From positions 124,001-188,000 of the forward strand of contig MLPZ01000012.1 in assembly GCA_001885315.1 (NCBI GenBank): DNA of 64,000 nucleotides, read 5' to 3'. The notes beneath the pieces are model-generated. The model was not told the DNA's origin. It did not search any database and saw only the letters and a list, made by a program, of their open reading frames with translations. The DNA is from Treponema sp. CETP13 (GTDB lineage Bacteria; Spirochaetota; Spirochaetia; Treponematales; Treponemataceae). The translations under genes and the position numbers were made by a program. This document shows, in pieces, positions 17,956 to 26,561 of the stretch. The stretch's first letter is position 1. Each line of letters starts with the position of its first letter.

Positions 17956-19161
17956 TTAAATTTCTGGATCTACGATTTTTCCACCTCTTAACTCTTTAGG
18001 ATATACAGTTATTCCGAGTTTTTTTTCTATTTTTGCTAATTGACGCATTTCGTATTCATCACCTATAACAACATTACTTCCTTTTTGACCAGCACGAGCT
18101 GTTCGACCACTTCGATGAATAAAAAAGTCTTCATTTGATGGAACGTCCATATGTATTACATGAGTAATATTTTGTATATCCAGACCTCTTGCCGCTAAAT
18201 CACTTGTAATAAGAACTGGGCATTTTCCACTTTTAAAACGATCTATAGCTTGTTTCCGTTTCAGTTTATCTGTTTTTGCATGTAACCCTGAACAATTTAT
18301 TTTTTTAAATTGTAGTTTTGAAACAATATTGTCAACATCACTGACTCTTCCTGTAAAAACAAGAATTTTTTGTTGTGTTTTACCTGGCTTGCCTTTAATA
18401 CCAGTATTTAAAGCGTTTAGTAAACTTCGTAACGTATCAATTTTTTGGCGCCGTTCAGCATGAATTGCCCAATGGGTAATTTGTGTTTTTAAAACATCTT
18501 CTTCTTTCAGAAGGATTGTATTAATAGGCTTTGTATATACATTTTCTAGTATGGATAAAATATTTTGCTTTATTGTGGCGGAACACGCAATAAGGTTTGT
18601 TTGAACAGTGTTTTGTTGAGTTGTAATTCTAGTTATTAAATCTTCTGTATCATCTCTTAGTTCAGGGGAAAGAAGCCGATCAACTTCGTCCAAAACCAAA
18701 GCGTGTACATGTTCAATTTTAAGTTTTTTTAAATGGATAAGTTCAAGAATTCGATTTGGGGCTCCGACAACAAAGTCAGGTTTTTCTTTTAGCGCTTCCA
18801 TTTGTCGTTTAAGAGGACTTCCGCCAAGAAGTAATACGGCTTTATAATTACTTGTTTGTTGAATTTCCACTTTTATTTGGCTTGCAAGCTCATGGGTAGG
18901 GGCAACAATTACTACTTTAACTGCTTTAGTTTGTGAGGTTGGAGCTTGTTTACTCTGTATTTGTTTCATTTCATCAAGCTTTTCAAAAATCGGAAGTAAA
19001 TATGCGAGTGTTTTACCACTTCCTGTTTCAGAGCGAAATAACAACCCACCATCGAGTTTTCTTATGGCTGGGATTACTTTTTGTTGTACCGATGTTGCAT
19101 TTGTAATTCCACGTTTAGTTAAAAAATTAATATACTGTGAAGAGAGTGAAAGTTCATTCAT
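17956..19161 (-). CDS. DEAD-box-type RNA helicase
   Basis: An ATP-dependent RNA helicase of 401 residues with a minimal two-domain core. The Q-motif glutamine is in SVQQKVIP, motif I is SETGSGKT near 38-45, motif II reads DEVD instead of DEAD, motif III is SAT, and motif VI is HRSGRTARAGQ. There is almost no C-terminal extension. The start is 9 bases after a TGC-TATACT element, so the leader would be only a few bases. It is divergent from the glycosyltransferase at 19212, the two starts being only 50 bases apart. Confidence 0.93.
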   Translation of the reverse strand: MNELSLSSQYINFLTKRGITNATSVQQKVIPAIRKLDGGLLFRSETGSGKTLAYLLPIFEKLDEMKQIQSKQAPTSQTKAVKVVIVAPTHELASQIKVEIQQTSNYKAVLLLGGSPLKRQMEALKEKPDFVVGAPNRILELIHLKKLKIEHVHALVLDEVDRLLSPELRDDTEDLITRITTQQNTVQTNLIACSATIKQNILSILENVYTKPINTILLKEEDVLKTQITHWAIHAERRQKIDTLRSLLNALNTGIKGKPGKTQQKILVFTGRVSDVDNIVSKLQFKKINCSGLHAKTDKLKRKQAIDRFKSGKCPVLITSDLAARGLDIQNITHVIHMDVPSNEDFFIHRSGRTARAGQKGSNVVIGDEYEMRQLAKIEKKLGITVYPKELRGGKIVDPEI

Positions 19162-19170
19162 AATTAGAAA

Positions 19171-19203
19171 AGTATAGCATATCGGTTACAAATATGCTAT
19201 TAT
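19171..19203. promoter_or_regulatory. Back-to-back extended -10 promoters between helicase and glycosyltransferase
   Basis: On the minus strand TGC-TATACT (19179-19171) lies 9 bases before the helicase ATG; on the plus strand TGC-TATTAT (19195-19203) lies 8 bases before ATG 19212. Both genes would start with little or no leader. Confidence 0.55.
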
Positions 19204-19211
19204 ATGTTCTT

Positions 19212-20348
19212 ATGAAATTAGGAATTGATATTATAGGATCTGATCATGGTCGTTCTGGTATTGGTTCATATGTGCAAGCATTGGTTAAGAACCTTCCAGA
19301 TGATGCAAGCATTTCTTATGAACTTTTTGGAGCAGAAGTAGATCGGTACACTTTTAAGTCTAATAATGAACATATTAGATATAAAGGTCTAAGTTTGCCT
19401 GATAGCATATCAGGTGATCGTTTATGGCACATGTTCCGTATGAAAAAATTTATCCAAAACAATAATTATGATGCCCTTTTATGTGTTGCTGGCTCTAAAA
19501 TCCTTCCAGGAAAGATGACTGTTCCAACTATTGCGGTCATAAATGGTGTTGTTTCTAATATAATTAATAGTAAAAATGATATTTGGACAAGAAAAATGCT
19601 CTTGTCTAATTTAAAAAAAGTTACAAAAATTATTGCTGCAAGTCAATTTATTCGAAAAGATTTAATAAATCTTGGGATAGAAAAAAATAGAATAGAAGTT
19701 GTGCATAATGGAATCGATCATAGCATGTTTTATCCTAGAGAAAATTTAAATAATGAGACCGTTCTTATTAAACCTTTTGCTATTAAGCGACCCTATATAA
19801 TATATGCCTCTCGATTGTCAAATGAAGGTAAAAAACATGTGGAATTAATAAATGCTTTTAATATGTTTAAGAAAAATACCGGTTTGCCTCATCGCTTGGT
19901 TCTTGCGGGAAATGATGATTTAAATTCTGAAAAGATTCACTTAGCTGCAAGTTTATCTCCGTATGCATCTGATATTTTTTTAACAGGCTATTTCCCGCAC
20001 GAAAATTTACCGGAATTGTATTGTAGTGCAGATGCCTGTATTTTTCCCTCTATCATAGAAGGAGTTGGGCTTCCTGTTTTAGAAGCAATGGCTTCAGGTG
20101 TTCCTGTCGCAGTTGCTAAAGCCGGAGCTCTTCCAGAAATTGCTGGAGATGGTGCTCTTTATTTTAATCCAGATGATACGGAAGAGTTTGCACACGTTAT
20201 AGAGGAAATTCTAACAAATCAAAAAAAACGTCAGTCTCTAATTGAATTTAGTACACAATGGACAGAGCGTTTTTCATGGAAACGAACCGGTGAAAAAACA
20301 CTTCAAGTTATAAAAAATGCAGTAGAAGAATTCGCTAAGAGTAAATAG
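19212..20348 (+). CDS. Glycosyltransferase (GT-B, family 4-like)
   Basis: A 378-residue GT-B enzyme that would transfer a sugar from a nucleotide donor. The N-terminal domain starts MKLGIDIIGSDHGRSGIG; the C-terminal domain has the donor-binding segment PSIIEGVGLPVLEAMASGVPV with the family's EX7E glutamates (near 291 and 299). I use ATG 19212 rather than the in-frame ATG at 19194, because the latter lies in the -10 box region and would not be transcribed from this promoter. The terminator at 20371 follows. The target glycan is unknown. Confidence 0.9.
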   Translation: MKLGIDIIGSDHGRSGIGSYVQALVKNLPDDASISYELFGAEVDRYTFKSNNEHIRYKGLSLPDSISGDRLWHMFRMKKFIQNNNYDALLCVAGSKILPGKMTVPTIAVINGVVSNIINSKNDIWTRKMLLSNLKKVTKIIAASQFIRKDLINLGIEKNRIEVVHNGIDHSMFYPRENLNNETVLIKPFAIKRPYIIYASRLSNEGKKHVELINAFNMFKKNTGLPHRLVLAGNDDLNSEKIHLAASLSPYASDIFLTGYFPHENLPELYCSADACIFPSIIEGVGLPVLEAMASGVPVAVAKAGALPEIAGDGALYFNPDDTEEFAHVIEEILTNQKKRQSLIEFSTQWTERFSWKRTGEKTLQVIKNAVEEFAKSK

Positions 20349-20370
20349 AATGTTAGAAATAGAAAGGAAT

Positions 20371-20431
20371 AAAAAAGCTATTCTTTATAGATAATCTCTT
20401 AATAAAGTGAAACAGCTAGAATAGCTTTTTT
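20371..20431. terminator. Bidirectional terminator between glycosyltransferase and clpX
   Basis: A 14-bp perfect stem AAAAAAGCTATTCT/AGAATAGCTTTTTT (20371-20384, 20418-20431) encloses 33 bases. Its A-start and T-end let it act on both converging transcripts. Confidence 0.8.
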
Positions 20432-20440
20432 AGATTTTTT

Positions 20441-21688
20441 TTATGCAGATTTGTCAAGTAATAGTTTAGTATCTGATGGAGTATTGTCTTCCACCATATC
20501 TTTTGTAACTGTTAGTTTCGTATTCTTTTTAATAGATGGTGCTTCATACATTACATCTAGAAGCATTCTTTCTACTATAGAACGCAAACCACGGGCTCCA
20601 GTTTTATTTTTTATTGCTATATTTGCTATTGCTTTAATGGATTCAGGAGTAAACTCTAACTCAACATTGTCTAAAGCAAAACTTGCAGTAAATTGCTTTG
20701 TAATTGCGTTTTTAGGCTCTGTTAAAATTTTAACTAAATCATCACTTGTAAGCTCTTTTAATGCGACTGAAAGTGGTAGTCGTCCAATAATTTCAGGAAT
20801 AAGACCAAACTTAACTAAATCATCTGGAATAACTTTGTTTAAAAGATTTTCAGTTTCGGATTCTGTACGTGTTAAATTAGTAGTATCAAATCCAATAACA
20901 TGCTGATTTAGACGTTCTTCAATAATCTTATCTAGTCCTACAAAAGCACCACCACAAATGAACAAAATATTTGAGGTATCAATTTCAAGCATTTCTTGAT
21001 TTGGATGCTTTCTACCTCCTTGAGGAGGTACACTTGCTTTTGTGCCTTCTATAATTTTTAAAAGTGCTTGTTGAACACCTTCGCCTGAAACATCACGTGT
21101 GATAGAAGCATTTTCACTTTTTCGAGCAATTTTATCTATTTCATCAATAAAGATAATCCCTTGTTCTGCGGCCTTTATATTGCCATCCGCAGCGTTTATA
21201 AGTTTTAAAAGAACATTTTCTACATCTTCTCCAACATATCCAGCTTCTGTAAGTGTTGTTGCGTCGGCAATAGCAAAAGGTACATTCAGTTTAGTCGCAA
21301 GTGTTTTTGCAAGTAATGTCTTTCCAGAGCCTGTAGGGCCAATGAGTAAAATATTTGATTTTTCAATTTCAATAGCATCATTTGCTTTTTGGCGTTCTAT
21401 AGACATTCTTTTATAATGATTGTAGACAGCGACTGCAAGAGCTTTTTTGGCAAAATTTTGACCAATAACATATTGATCTAGATATTCTTTAAATTCTTTA
21501 GGAACTGGGACATCTTCAAGTGCGATTGGTTTGACATCACCTTTCCCGTCTTTTTCTAAAATGGATTCACAGACAGCAATACACTGATTACATATACATA
21601 TTCCATGAGGTCCTTCGACGAGTTTTCGCGTGTCAGACGGAGGATTTCCACAAAAGGAACAAATTTGGTTATTATTTTTTTTTGCCAT
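20441..21688 (-). CDS. clpX: ClpX, ATPase subunit of ClpXP protease
   Basis: ClpX unfolds proteins and feeds them to ClpP. The 415-residue protein begins with a zinc-binding domain (CSFCGNPP ... CICNQC, residues 10-38), followed by the AAA+ domain with Walker A GPTGSGKT near 113, Walker [10 protein letters not shown] near 174 and the pore and sensor regions. The C-terminal small domain has [11 protein letters not shown]. The start overlaps the clpP stop by one base (TAATG). The order tig-clpP-clpX is common in bacteria. Confidence 0.97.
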   Translation of the reverse strand: MAKKNNNQICSFCGNPPSDTRKLVEGPHGICICNQCIAVCESILEKDGKGDVKPIALEDVPVPKEFKEYLDQYVIGQNFAKKALAVAVYNHYKRMSIERQKANDAIEIEKSNILLIGPTGSGKTLLAKTLATKLNVPFAIADATTLTEAGYVGEDVENVLLKLINAADGNIKAAEQGIIFIDEIDKIARKSENASITRDVSGEGVQQALLKIIEGTKASVPPQGGRKHPNQEMLEIDTSNILFICGGAFVGLDKIIEERLNQHVIGFDTTNLTRTESETENLLNKVIPDDLVKFGLIPEIIGRLPLSVALKELTSDDLVKILTEPKNAITKQFTASFALDNVELEFTPESIKAIANIAIKNKTGARGLRSIVERMLLDVMYEAPSIKKNTKLTVTKDMVEDNTPSDTKLLLDKSA

Positions 21689-22293
21689 TAGTTATCTCCT
21701 CGTTTTGGCATAACCTTATCAATGATACCGTAATCTTTAGCTTCTAAAGCACTCATATAAAAATCACGTTCCATGTCTGAAGCAATTTTTTCTTTATCTT
21801 TTCCTGTATGTTGTGCAAAATAATCGATAGATAGTTGTTTTAAACGATTAATTTCTTTAGCTTGAATGGAAATGTCAGTTGCCTGTCCTTGTGCGCCTCC
21901 CCATGGTTGGTGAATCATAATTCTTGCAGAAGGGAGTGCATATCGTTTTCCTTTAGAACCACCGACAAGTAGAAAAGCACCCATGCTTGCAGCTTGCCCC
22001 ATACAAATTGTTTGTACATCACATTTTATATATTGCATTGTATCATATATTGCAAGACCTGCAGTTACAGATCCTCCAGGAGAGTTAATATAAATTGAAA
22101 TGTCTTTTTCTGGATTTTGAGATTCTAAAAAAAGCAATTGCGCTACGACAAGATCTGCAGAAGCATCATTTATTTCTCCGTCAATAAAAATAATACGGTC
22201 TTTTAAAAGACGTGAGAAAATATCATAAGAACGTTCTCCGTTTCCTGTCTTTTCGATAACGTAGGGAACTAGGGTATTCATCTTTTCATTCAT
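21688..22293 (-). CDS. clpP: ClpP, proteolytic subunit of ClpXP
   Basis: A 201-residue serine peptidase forming the ClpP barrel. The catalytic serine is in [10 protein letters not shown] near residue 101 and the histidine in MIHQPWGG near 126; SPGGSVTAG forms the oxyanion region. An AGGAC ribosome-binding site precedes the ATG. A terminator-like hairpin separates it from tig, so it may be expressed partly by read-through, or from a promoter in this short gap that I cannot see. Confidence 0.97.
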   Translation of the reverse strand: MNEKMNTLVPYVIEKTGNGERSYDIFSRLLKDRIIFIDGEINDASADLVVAQLLFLESQNPEKDISIYINSPGGSVTAGLAIYDTMQYIKCDVQTICMGQAASMGAFLLVGGSKGKRYALPSARIMIHQPWGGAQGQATDISIQAKEINRLKQLSIDYFAQHTGKDKEKIASDMERDFYMSALEAKDYGIIDKVMPKRGDN

Positions 22294-22310
22294 TTTTTAA
22301 GTCCTTATAC

Positions 22311-22340
22311 AAAAAAATAACCGGCCACAGTTCGGGCCGG
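22311..22340 (-). terminator. Terminator or attenuator between tig and clpP
   Basis: On the minus strand a GC-only 6-bp stem (CCGGCC/GGCCGG, 22340-22335 and 22326-22321) is followed by TTATTTTTTT. It would reduce read-through from tig into clpP. Confidence 0.75.
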
Positions 22341-22356
22341 CCTGTATGTTACTAAT

Positions 22357-23724
22357 TTACTGTTGTTTGAATAAATCGGCAAATTTAATTTTATCACCTT
22401 TTGTAATTTTTACTTCCGCAAATAATTCATCGTATAGCTTTTGTTCTTTCATATCTTCGATCAAATACTGTTTTTGATCAGCACTATCGTAGTATTTTTT
22501 TACTTCATCTAAAGGAGCTCCGGCCTCTTGAGCAACTTGTTCGATGCGAGTAGTGATTTCTTTTTCATCAATTTCATATGTTCTTTCTTGTAATAGGCTT
22601 TCAACAATAATTCTGCTTTTAAGTAAATTTCCTGTATCACCAGCCATTTGCTTTATCATATCTTCTTTTGTCTGACCTGTCGAAACAAGCATTTTTTCAA
22701 GTTGTTCAGGTGTTGTTTGAAATTGTTGAGCCATCATTCTCCAACGACTTTCGTTTTCTGCTGCAACTAAAGAATCAGGAACCTCGAAAGGGTATTTTTC
22801 AATGAGTTTATTAATAAGTTCTTTAGATTTTATTTCTCTAATTTTTTTATCAGCTGCTGTTTTAAGATTTTTCTTAATGTCAGCTTTCATATCTTCTAAA
22901 GTTTTATATTTATCATTTACATCTTGTGCTAATTCATCATCTAAAGCAGGAATATTTTTGATTTTAACTGCTTTAACTGTTACTTTGATGTTTTTAGTTG
23001 TTCCTTTAAGAGTTTCTTCTTCTTCTTTATCACTGTATTTTTTGGTTATTTCTTTTGTTTCACCTTTTTTCATACCAATAACATCTGAATCAATTTTGTA
23101 GAAATTCTCATTTGTTCCGATTGTGAAAGTAAAATCTTCACGTTTTGTTCTGTCTACTTCTTTACCATCTTTTGCAATTTCAACAAAATCTACTGTTACG
23201 ATATTTCCTTTTGCTGCAGCTTCATCATCTTTGCAATCAAGGACAGTTGCATTTCGTTCTTGTATGTCTGTTAATTCTTTGTCAAGTTCGGCTTTGCCAA
23301 TTGTAACTTGAGGTTCTTTAATTTCAATGTCGTTAAATTTTTCTATTTTTACTTTTGGTAAAATATCATACTTGACAGTAAAAGAAAAATCTTTAGTTGT
23401 ATCTAAAGTTGGAGCCGTGTCCATAGTTGGTTGTGCATAAGGAAGGGGACGGTTTGCAGGATCTTCTTTTTCAATTTCATCGAAAGCAATTCCAAGAGCC
23501 TTTTCAACAAGGGTCCCAGCACATTCACCTTTTAAAGAATCACCAAATTTTGATTCAATAATACTTTGTGGTGCTTTACCTTTACGAAATCCTGGTATTT
23601 GTAATGTTTTTGAGTATTTTGCTAGTGTTTCTGAATAAGCATTTCCAACTTCATCTTTTGATATTGTTACCGTAAGACTGACAGCTGACTTCTCAAGTGA
23701 TTTAAGTTCTTTTGTTACCTTCAC
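22357..23724 (-). CDS. tig: Trigger factor
   Basis: Trigger factor is the ribosome-bound chaperone and prolyl isomerase. The 455-residue protein has the ribosome-binding signature GFRKGKAP near residue 45, the FKBP-type middle domain, and a helical C-terminal arm. The start codon is GTG at 23722-23724, with AAAGGA 9 bases upstream. A ~20-residue stretch near 85-110 (PLPYAQPTMDTAPTLDTTKD) separates the ribosome-binding domain from its last strands and looks slightly extended. It is upstream of clpP and clpX in the same direction. Confidence 0.95.
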   Translation of the reverse strand: MKVTKELKSLEKSAVSLTVTISKDEVGNAYSETLAKYSKTLQIPGFRKGKAPQSIIESKFGDSLKGECAGTLVEKALGIAFDEIEKEDPANRPLPYAQPTMDTAPTLDTTKDFSFTVKYDILPKVKIEKFNDIEIKEPQVTIGKAELDKELTDIQERNATVLDCKDDEAAAKGNIVTVDFVEIAKDGKEVDRTKREDFTFTIGTNENFYKIDSDVIGMKKGETKEITKKYSDKEEEETLKGTTKNIKVTVKAVKIKNIPALDDELAQDVNDKYKTLEDMKADIKKNLKTAADKKIREIKSKELINKLIEKYPFEVPDSLVAAENESRWRMMAQQFQTTPEQLEKMLVSTGQTKEDMIKQMAGDTGNLLKSRIIVESLLQERTYEIDEKEITTRIEQVAQEAGAPLDEVKKYYDSADQKQYLIEDMKEQKLYDELFAEVKITKGDKIKFADLFKQQ

Positions 23725-23810
23725 GTTTATTTCCTTTTCCCGTTAACTATTTTACGGGCTATTAAAAATTTTTGCCGCATTTCTTGAATGCCGCTGCTGT
23801 AGAAAAATAA

Positions 23811-23843
23811 AAAAAAAGCGATTCAGATTTCTCCGAATCGCTT
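23811..23843 (-). terminator. Terminator after tRNA-Gly
   Basis: On the minus strand AAGCGATTC (23843-23835) pairs with GAATCGCTT (23824-23816), then a long T-run. It ends the tRNA transcript before tig. Confidence 0.85.
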
Positions 23844-23849
23844 TGCTAA

Positions 23850-23921
23850 AGCGGGAAACGGGAGTCGGACCCGCGACATCGACCTTGGCAAGGTCGCGCT
23901 CTACCACTGAGCTATTCCCGC
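23850..23921 (-). tRNA. tRNA-Gly (anticodon GCC)
   Basis: A 72-base cloverleaf with acceptor GCGGGAA/TTCCCGC, D-arm GCTC/GAGC, anticodon loop TTGCCAA on stem CGACC/GGTCG, and a T-arm with GTCCGAC loop. The discriminator is T. CCA is not encoded. No separate promoter is visible; a hairpin (23932-23951) and T-run lie directly before it, so it may depend on read-through from tRNA-Leu. Confidence 0.95.
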
Positions 23922-23951
23922 AAAAAAATAACGATTCACCTAAGTGAAACG
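23922..23951 (-). terminator. Hairpin with T-run between tRNA-Leu and tRNA-Gly
   Basis: On the minus strand TTCAC-TTAG-GTGAA followed by TCGTTATTTTTTT ends exactly at the first base of tRNA-Gly. It may be a leaky terminator or a processing element. Confidence 0.5.
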
Positions 23952-23984
23952 CCAGATGTTCTTTGCGCATGACAAAAAAAGTCG

Positions 23985-24065
23985 TGCGAGAGGAGGGACT
24001 TGAACCCTCACGCCTAGGGCACTAGATCCTAAGTCTAGCGTGTCTGCCAATTTCACCACTCTCGC
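23985..24065 (-). tRNA. tRNA-Leu (anticodon TAG)
   Basis: An 81-base class II tRNA with acceptor GCGAGAG/CTCTCGC, anticodon TAG on stem CTAGA/TCTAG, a short variable arm typical of leucine tRNAs, T-arm loop TTCAAGT and discriminator A. CCA is not encoded. Its promoter lies at 24107-24135. Confidence 0.95.
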
Positions 24066-24106
24066 CCTTGACATTCATTACCAGAACTAACTGTATAACG
24101 ATACTT

Positions 24107-24135
24107 ACTATATCAAACACGCTATTTAGTGTCAA
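24107..24135 (-). promoter_or_regulatory. Promoter of tRNA-Leu
   Basis: On the minus strand TTGACA (24135-24130), 17 bases, TATAGT (24112-24107). Confidence 0.8.
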
Positions 24136-24190
24136 TAGTTAATATATAAAAATATTAAAAAAAATTGTATTTATTACTATTTATATTTAG

Positions 24191-24225
24191 TAATAAAAAG
24201 ACTAAACTTAAGTTTAGCCTTTTTT
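24191..24225. terminator. Terminator after tRNA-Lys
   Basis: The palindrome CTAAAC-TTAA-GTTTAG (24202-24217) is followed by TCTTTTTATTA on the minus strand, ending the tRNA-Lys transcript; the plus side is also T-rich. Confidence 0.75.
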
Positions 24226-24297
24226 GAGCCATGCCGGTTTCGAACCGGCGACAAGCAGATTAAGAGTCTGCTGCTCTACCAGCTGAGCTAAAGGCCC
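24225..24297 (-). tRNA. tRNA-Lys (anticodon CTT)
   Basis: A 73-base cloverleaf with anticodon loop CTCTTAA on stem GCAGA/TCTGC, D-arm GCTC/GAGC, T-arm GCCGG-TTCGAAA-CCGGC and discriminator A. The acceptor stem GGGCCTT/ATGGCTC has a G2-U71 wobble and a U6-U67 mismatch. CCA is not encoded. Confidence 0.93.
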
Positions 24298-24319
24298 TTG
24301 TTATTTTAGTAACTTGTAT

Positions 24320-24348
24320 AAAATATCAGGCTCACCATTTTTTGTCAA
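24320..24348 (-). promoter_or_regulatory. Promoter of tRNA-Lys
   Basis: On the minus strand TTGACA (24348-24343), 17 bases, TATTTT (24325-24320). Confidence 0.8.
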
Positions 24349-24433
24349 TCACTTATAATTTGTTTTTTTACAATTCATTAATATTTAAAAATACCAAATA
24401 TATAGTTTGTTAATTTATAATTTTGTAGTAATA

Positions 24434-24439
24434 TATATT
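24434..24439 (+). promoter_or_regulatory. Putative -10 box of folC (leaderless type)
   Basis: TATATT ends 6 bases before ATG 24446; no ribosome-binding site is seen. The region is so AT-rich that the exact hexamer is uncertain. Confidence 0.4.
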
Positions 24440-24445
24440 TATAAT

Positions 24446-25852
24446 ATGAAACAAGATAATGGAATAAATGAATTAGAATCATGGTTGGATTCAACCCTCA
24501 ATTTTGAAAAACGTCCTGTAAAAGGCATTTTTTGGCTTAAAACTATGGAATTTCTTTGCAATAGATTTAATAATCCTCAAAATGCGTATCTTTCTTTTCA
24601 TGTAGCTGGCTCGAAAGGAAAAGGATCTGTATCATGTTTTATTTCAAGCATACTTGAATCTGCTGGTAAGACATGTGGATTATATACTTCCCCTCATATT
24701 CTAGATTTACGTGAGAGAGTTTCTTTAGCACATTCTTTTTTCCCTGATGAGATTTACAAAAAATGCACCGAAAAACTTATTTGTAGGGTAAATTCAATTA
24801 TTCCAGAGATGTTACCTGGAGGGCGAGAAGGTACTTGGTTTGAGTATTTGACACTTTTTGCTTTCTTGTGTTTTAGAGAAGCAAATGTTGATTGTGCCGT
24901 TTTTGAAACAGGCATGGGAGGCCGTCTTGATGCTACGAATGTTATTTCTCCTGAATTTTGTTGTTTAACTCCAATAGAACTTGAACATTGTGAATTTTTA
25001 GGTAATACACTTGAAAAAATAGCTGCTGAAAAAGCTGGTATAATAAAAAAAGGGATTCCTGTTTTTTCATCAGCTCAAAAACCAGAAGTACGAGATGTTT
25101 TTCGTGTTCAGGCAGCCAAAATGCAAGCTCCCTTATATTTTATTGATGAAATTATTGACTCTATAAGAATTGAGAATATTCAGTTAAAAACCTGTGCTAA
25201 TGTAGAAATGAAAGCTGAAATTAATTGTTCTAAGTATTTTTCGCGTCCTTTAAAAATAAATTTATTAATGCCAGGAGAATTCCAAGTTTGGAACGCAGCA
25301 TTAGCTGCTGTTGCAGTAAAAAATAGATTTCCTGAAATTTCTGAAACTCAAATTGAACAAGGTATATCATCTGCCAAATTACCAGGTCGTTTTGAGGTTG
25401 CTCATTACGAAATAAAGGGGCATCCACTAACTATTGTTTATGATGGTGCACATACGGTCAACAGTCTTTCATTTACTTTAAAAAACTTTTCTTATTATTT
25501 TGGAATTGGAGCTAATATTCTTTTTGCCTGTGCTGCTGATAAAAATGTAAAAGAAATGGCGAGCCTAATTTGTGATAGTCAGTGTTCTTTTAATTCAATA
25601 ATGTTAACACGACCTGGAAATATTAAACAATCGAATTATGAAGATCTCTTAAAATATTTTTCTCGAGTAAATGTTTCGAAAAATAATAAAAGTTTAAAAA
25701 TTTTAAGCGGAAATCCTCATTATTCACAAGCAATTGCAGAAGCAATAGAAACTTCTTCTTTTCAGAATAGAAAATTACTTGTTTGTGGTTCATTTTATCT
25801 TGTTGCTGAGGTCAAAAAATATCTGGAAAAAATAACTGTTCCGGTAATGTAA
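24446..25852 (+). CDS. folC: Folylpolyglutamate synthase / dihydrofolate synthase
   Basis: FolC adds glutamate to folates and may also make dihydrofolate. The Mur-ligase-type ATP loop AGSKGKGSVSC lies near residue 50, followed by YTSPHILDLRERVS and ETGMGGRLDATN, all family signatures; the C-terminal domain contains VYDGAHTVNS. The start is ATG 24446 (468 residues): a TATATT element lies 6 bases upstream, whereas the longer TTG-started frame at 24407 runs through the promoter. The 3' end overlaps the convergent pseudouridine synthase gene by 41 bases. Confidence 0.92.
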   Translation: MKQDNGINELESWLDSTLNFEKRPVKGIFWLKTMEFLCNRFNNPQNAYLSFHVAGSKGKGSVSCFISSILESAGKTCGLYTSPHILDLRERVSLAHSFFPDEIYKKCTEKLICRVNSIIPEMLPGGREGTWFEYLTLFAFLCFREANVDCAVFETGMGGRLDATNVISPEFCCLTPIELEHCEFLGNTLEKIAAEKAGIIKKGIPVFSSAQKPEVRDVFRVQAAKMQAPLYFIDEIIDSIRIENIQLKTCANVEMKAEINCSKYFSRPLKINLLMPGEFQVWNAALAAVAVKNRFPEISETQIEQGISSAKLPGRFEVAHYEIKGHPLTIVYDGAHTVNSLSFTLKNFSYYFGIGANILFACAADKNVKEMASLICDSQCSFNSIMLTRPGNIKQSNYEDLLKYFSRVNVSKNNKSLKILSGNPHYSQAIAEAIETSSFQNRKLLVCGSFYLVAEVKKYLEKITVPVM

Positions 25853-26561
25853 TGTTTATTTTTTTTTCTGGGGTATTAAATGTGAGGCCTGTTGCAAAAA
25901 AACACATGGGAATATTTTCTATAGGTTTTCCGTATAATTTATCACCTATGATTGGTAGATTTAGAAATGTAAGATGTGCACGGACTTGATGACGATATCC
26001 TTGGTTAATTTTGCACGTAACGCGAAGAACTTGTGTGTGTGTTTGTATATTTTCATAGCTGTAAATATTATGTGAAGGTAATTGAGATTTGTTGAGGGGC
26101 ACAATATCGAGTATATTAGTTGTATAGACTTTTGTACCTGACTTTTTAAGTGCTGCGCGACCAGAGTCTTTTGTTACCGGCTCGACCTTCGCTTTGTGCG
26201 GACCAAATGGACGGAATCGTGTACTGATCGAAAAAGGTGGTTTTTTAAATGAACTTGATAAACAAAAAGCAGTATAAAATTTAACAAATTTGCCTTCTGT
26301 TTGATCTTTTTGAATAAGGTCAAATGTTTCTTGATTTTTTGCTGCTAGCAACAAACCTCTTGTTGCCGTATCAATCCTATGTACAAGGCCATATTCGATT
26401 TGTTTTTTCCCCTGTACAGATAAAATATCTGGGCAAATTTCTATCATTTTTGAAAGTGCTGTTATTTTTGTATCATTTGCATTTATTGGGGCAGAAGGCA
26501 TTCCTGCAGGTTTGTCATAAACGATAACATTCGAGTCTTGATATATTATTGGAGTGTACAT
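25812..26561 (-). CDS. RluA-family RNA pseudouridine synthase
   Basis: A 249-residue enzyme converting uridine to pseudouridine in rRNA or tRNA. The catalytic aspartate is in the family motif HRIDTATRGLLL near residue 63, with VYDKPAGMPS upstream and GYRHQVRAHL near residue 205. There is no S4 domain. The start overlaps the preceding synthase gene by 16 bases, so the two are translationally linked. Target sites cannot be assigned. Confidence 0.9.
   Translation of the reverse strand: MYTPIIYQDSNVIVYDKPAGMPSAPINANDTKITALSKMIEICPDILSVQGKKQIEYGLVHRIDTATRGLLLAAKNQETFDLIQKDQTEGKFVKFYTAFCLSSSFKKPPFSISTRFRPFGPHKAKVEPVTKDSGRAALKKSGTKVYTTNILDIVPLNKSQLPSHNIYSYENIQTHTQVLRVTCKINQGYRHQVRAHLTFLNLPIIGDKLYGKPIENIPMCFFATGLTFNTPEKKINITLPEQLFFPDIF

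Noticed and set aside
20451-20906. 151-residue open frame on the plus strand inside clpX
   Set aside because: It is antisense to a fully conserved ClpX reading frame and has no ribosome-binding site; it is a shadow of codon bias.
22802-23311. Open frames on the plus strand opposite trigger factor
   Set aside because: Low-complexity Ser/Leu/Phe translations antisense to a strong gene with no start signals.
23752-23970. 72-residue minus-strand frame across tRNA-Gly
   Set aside because: It consists of tRNA and terminator sequence translated by chance.
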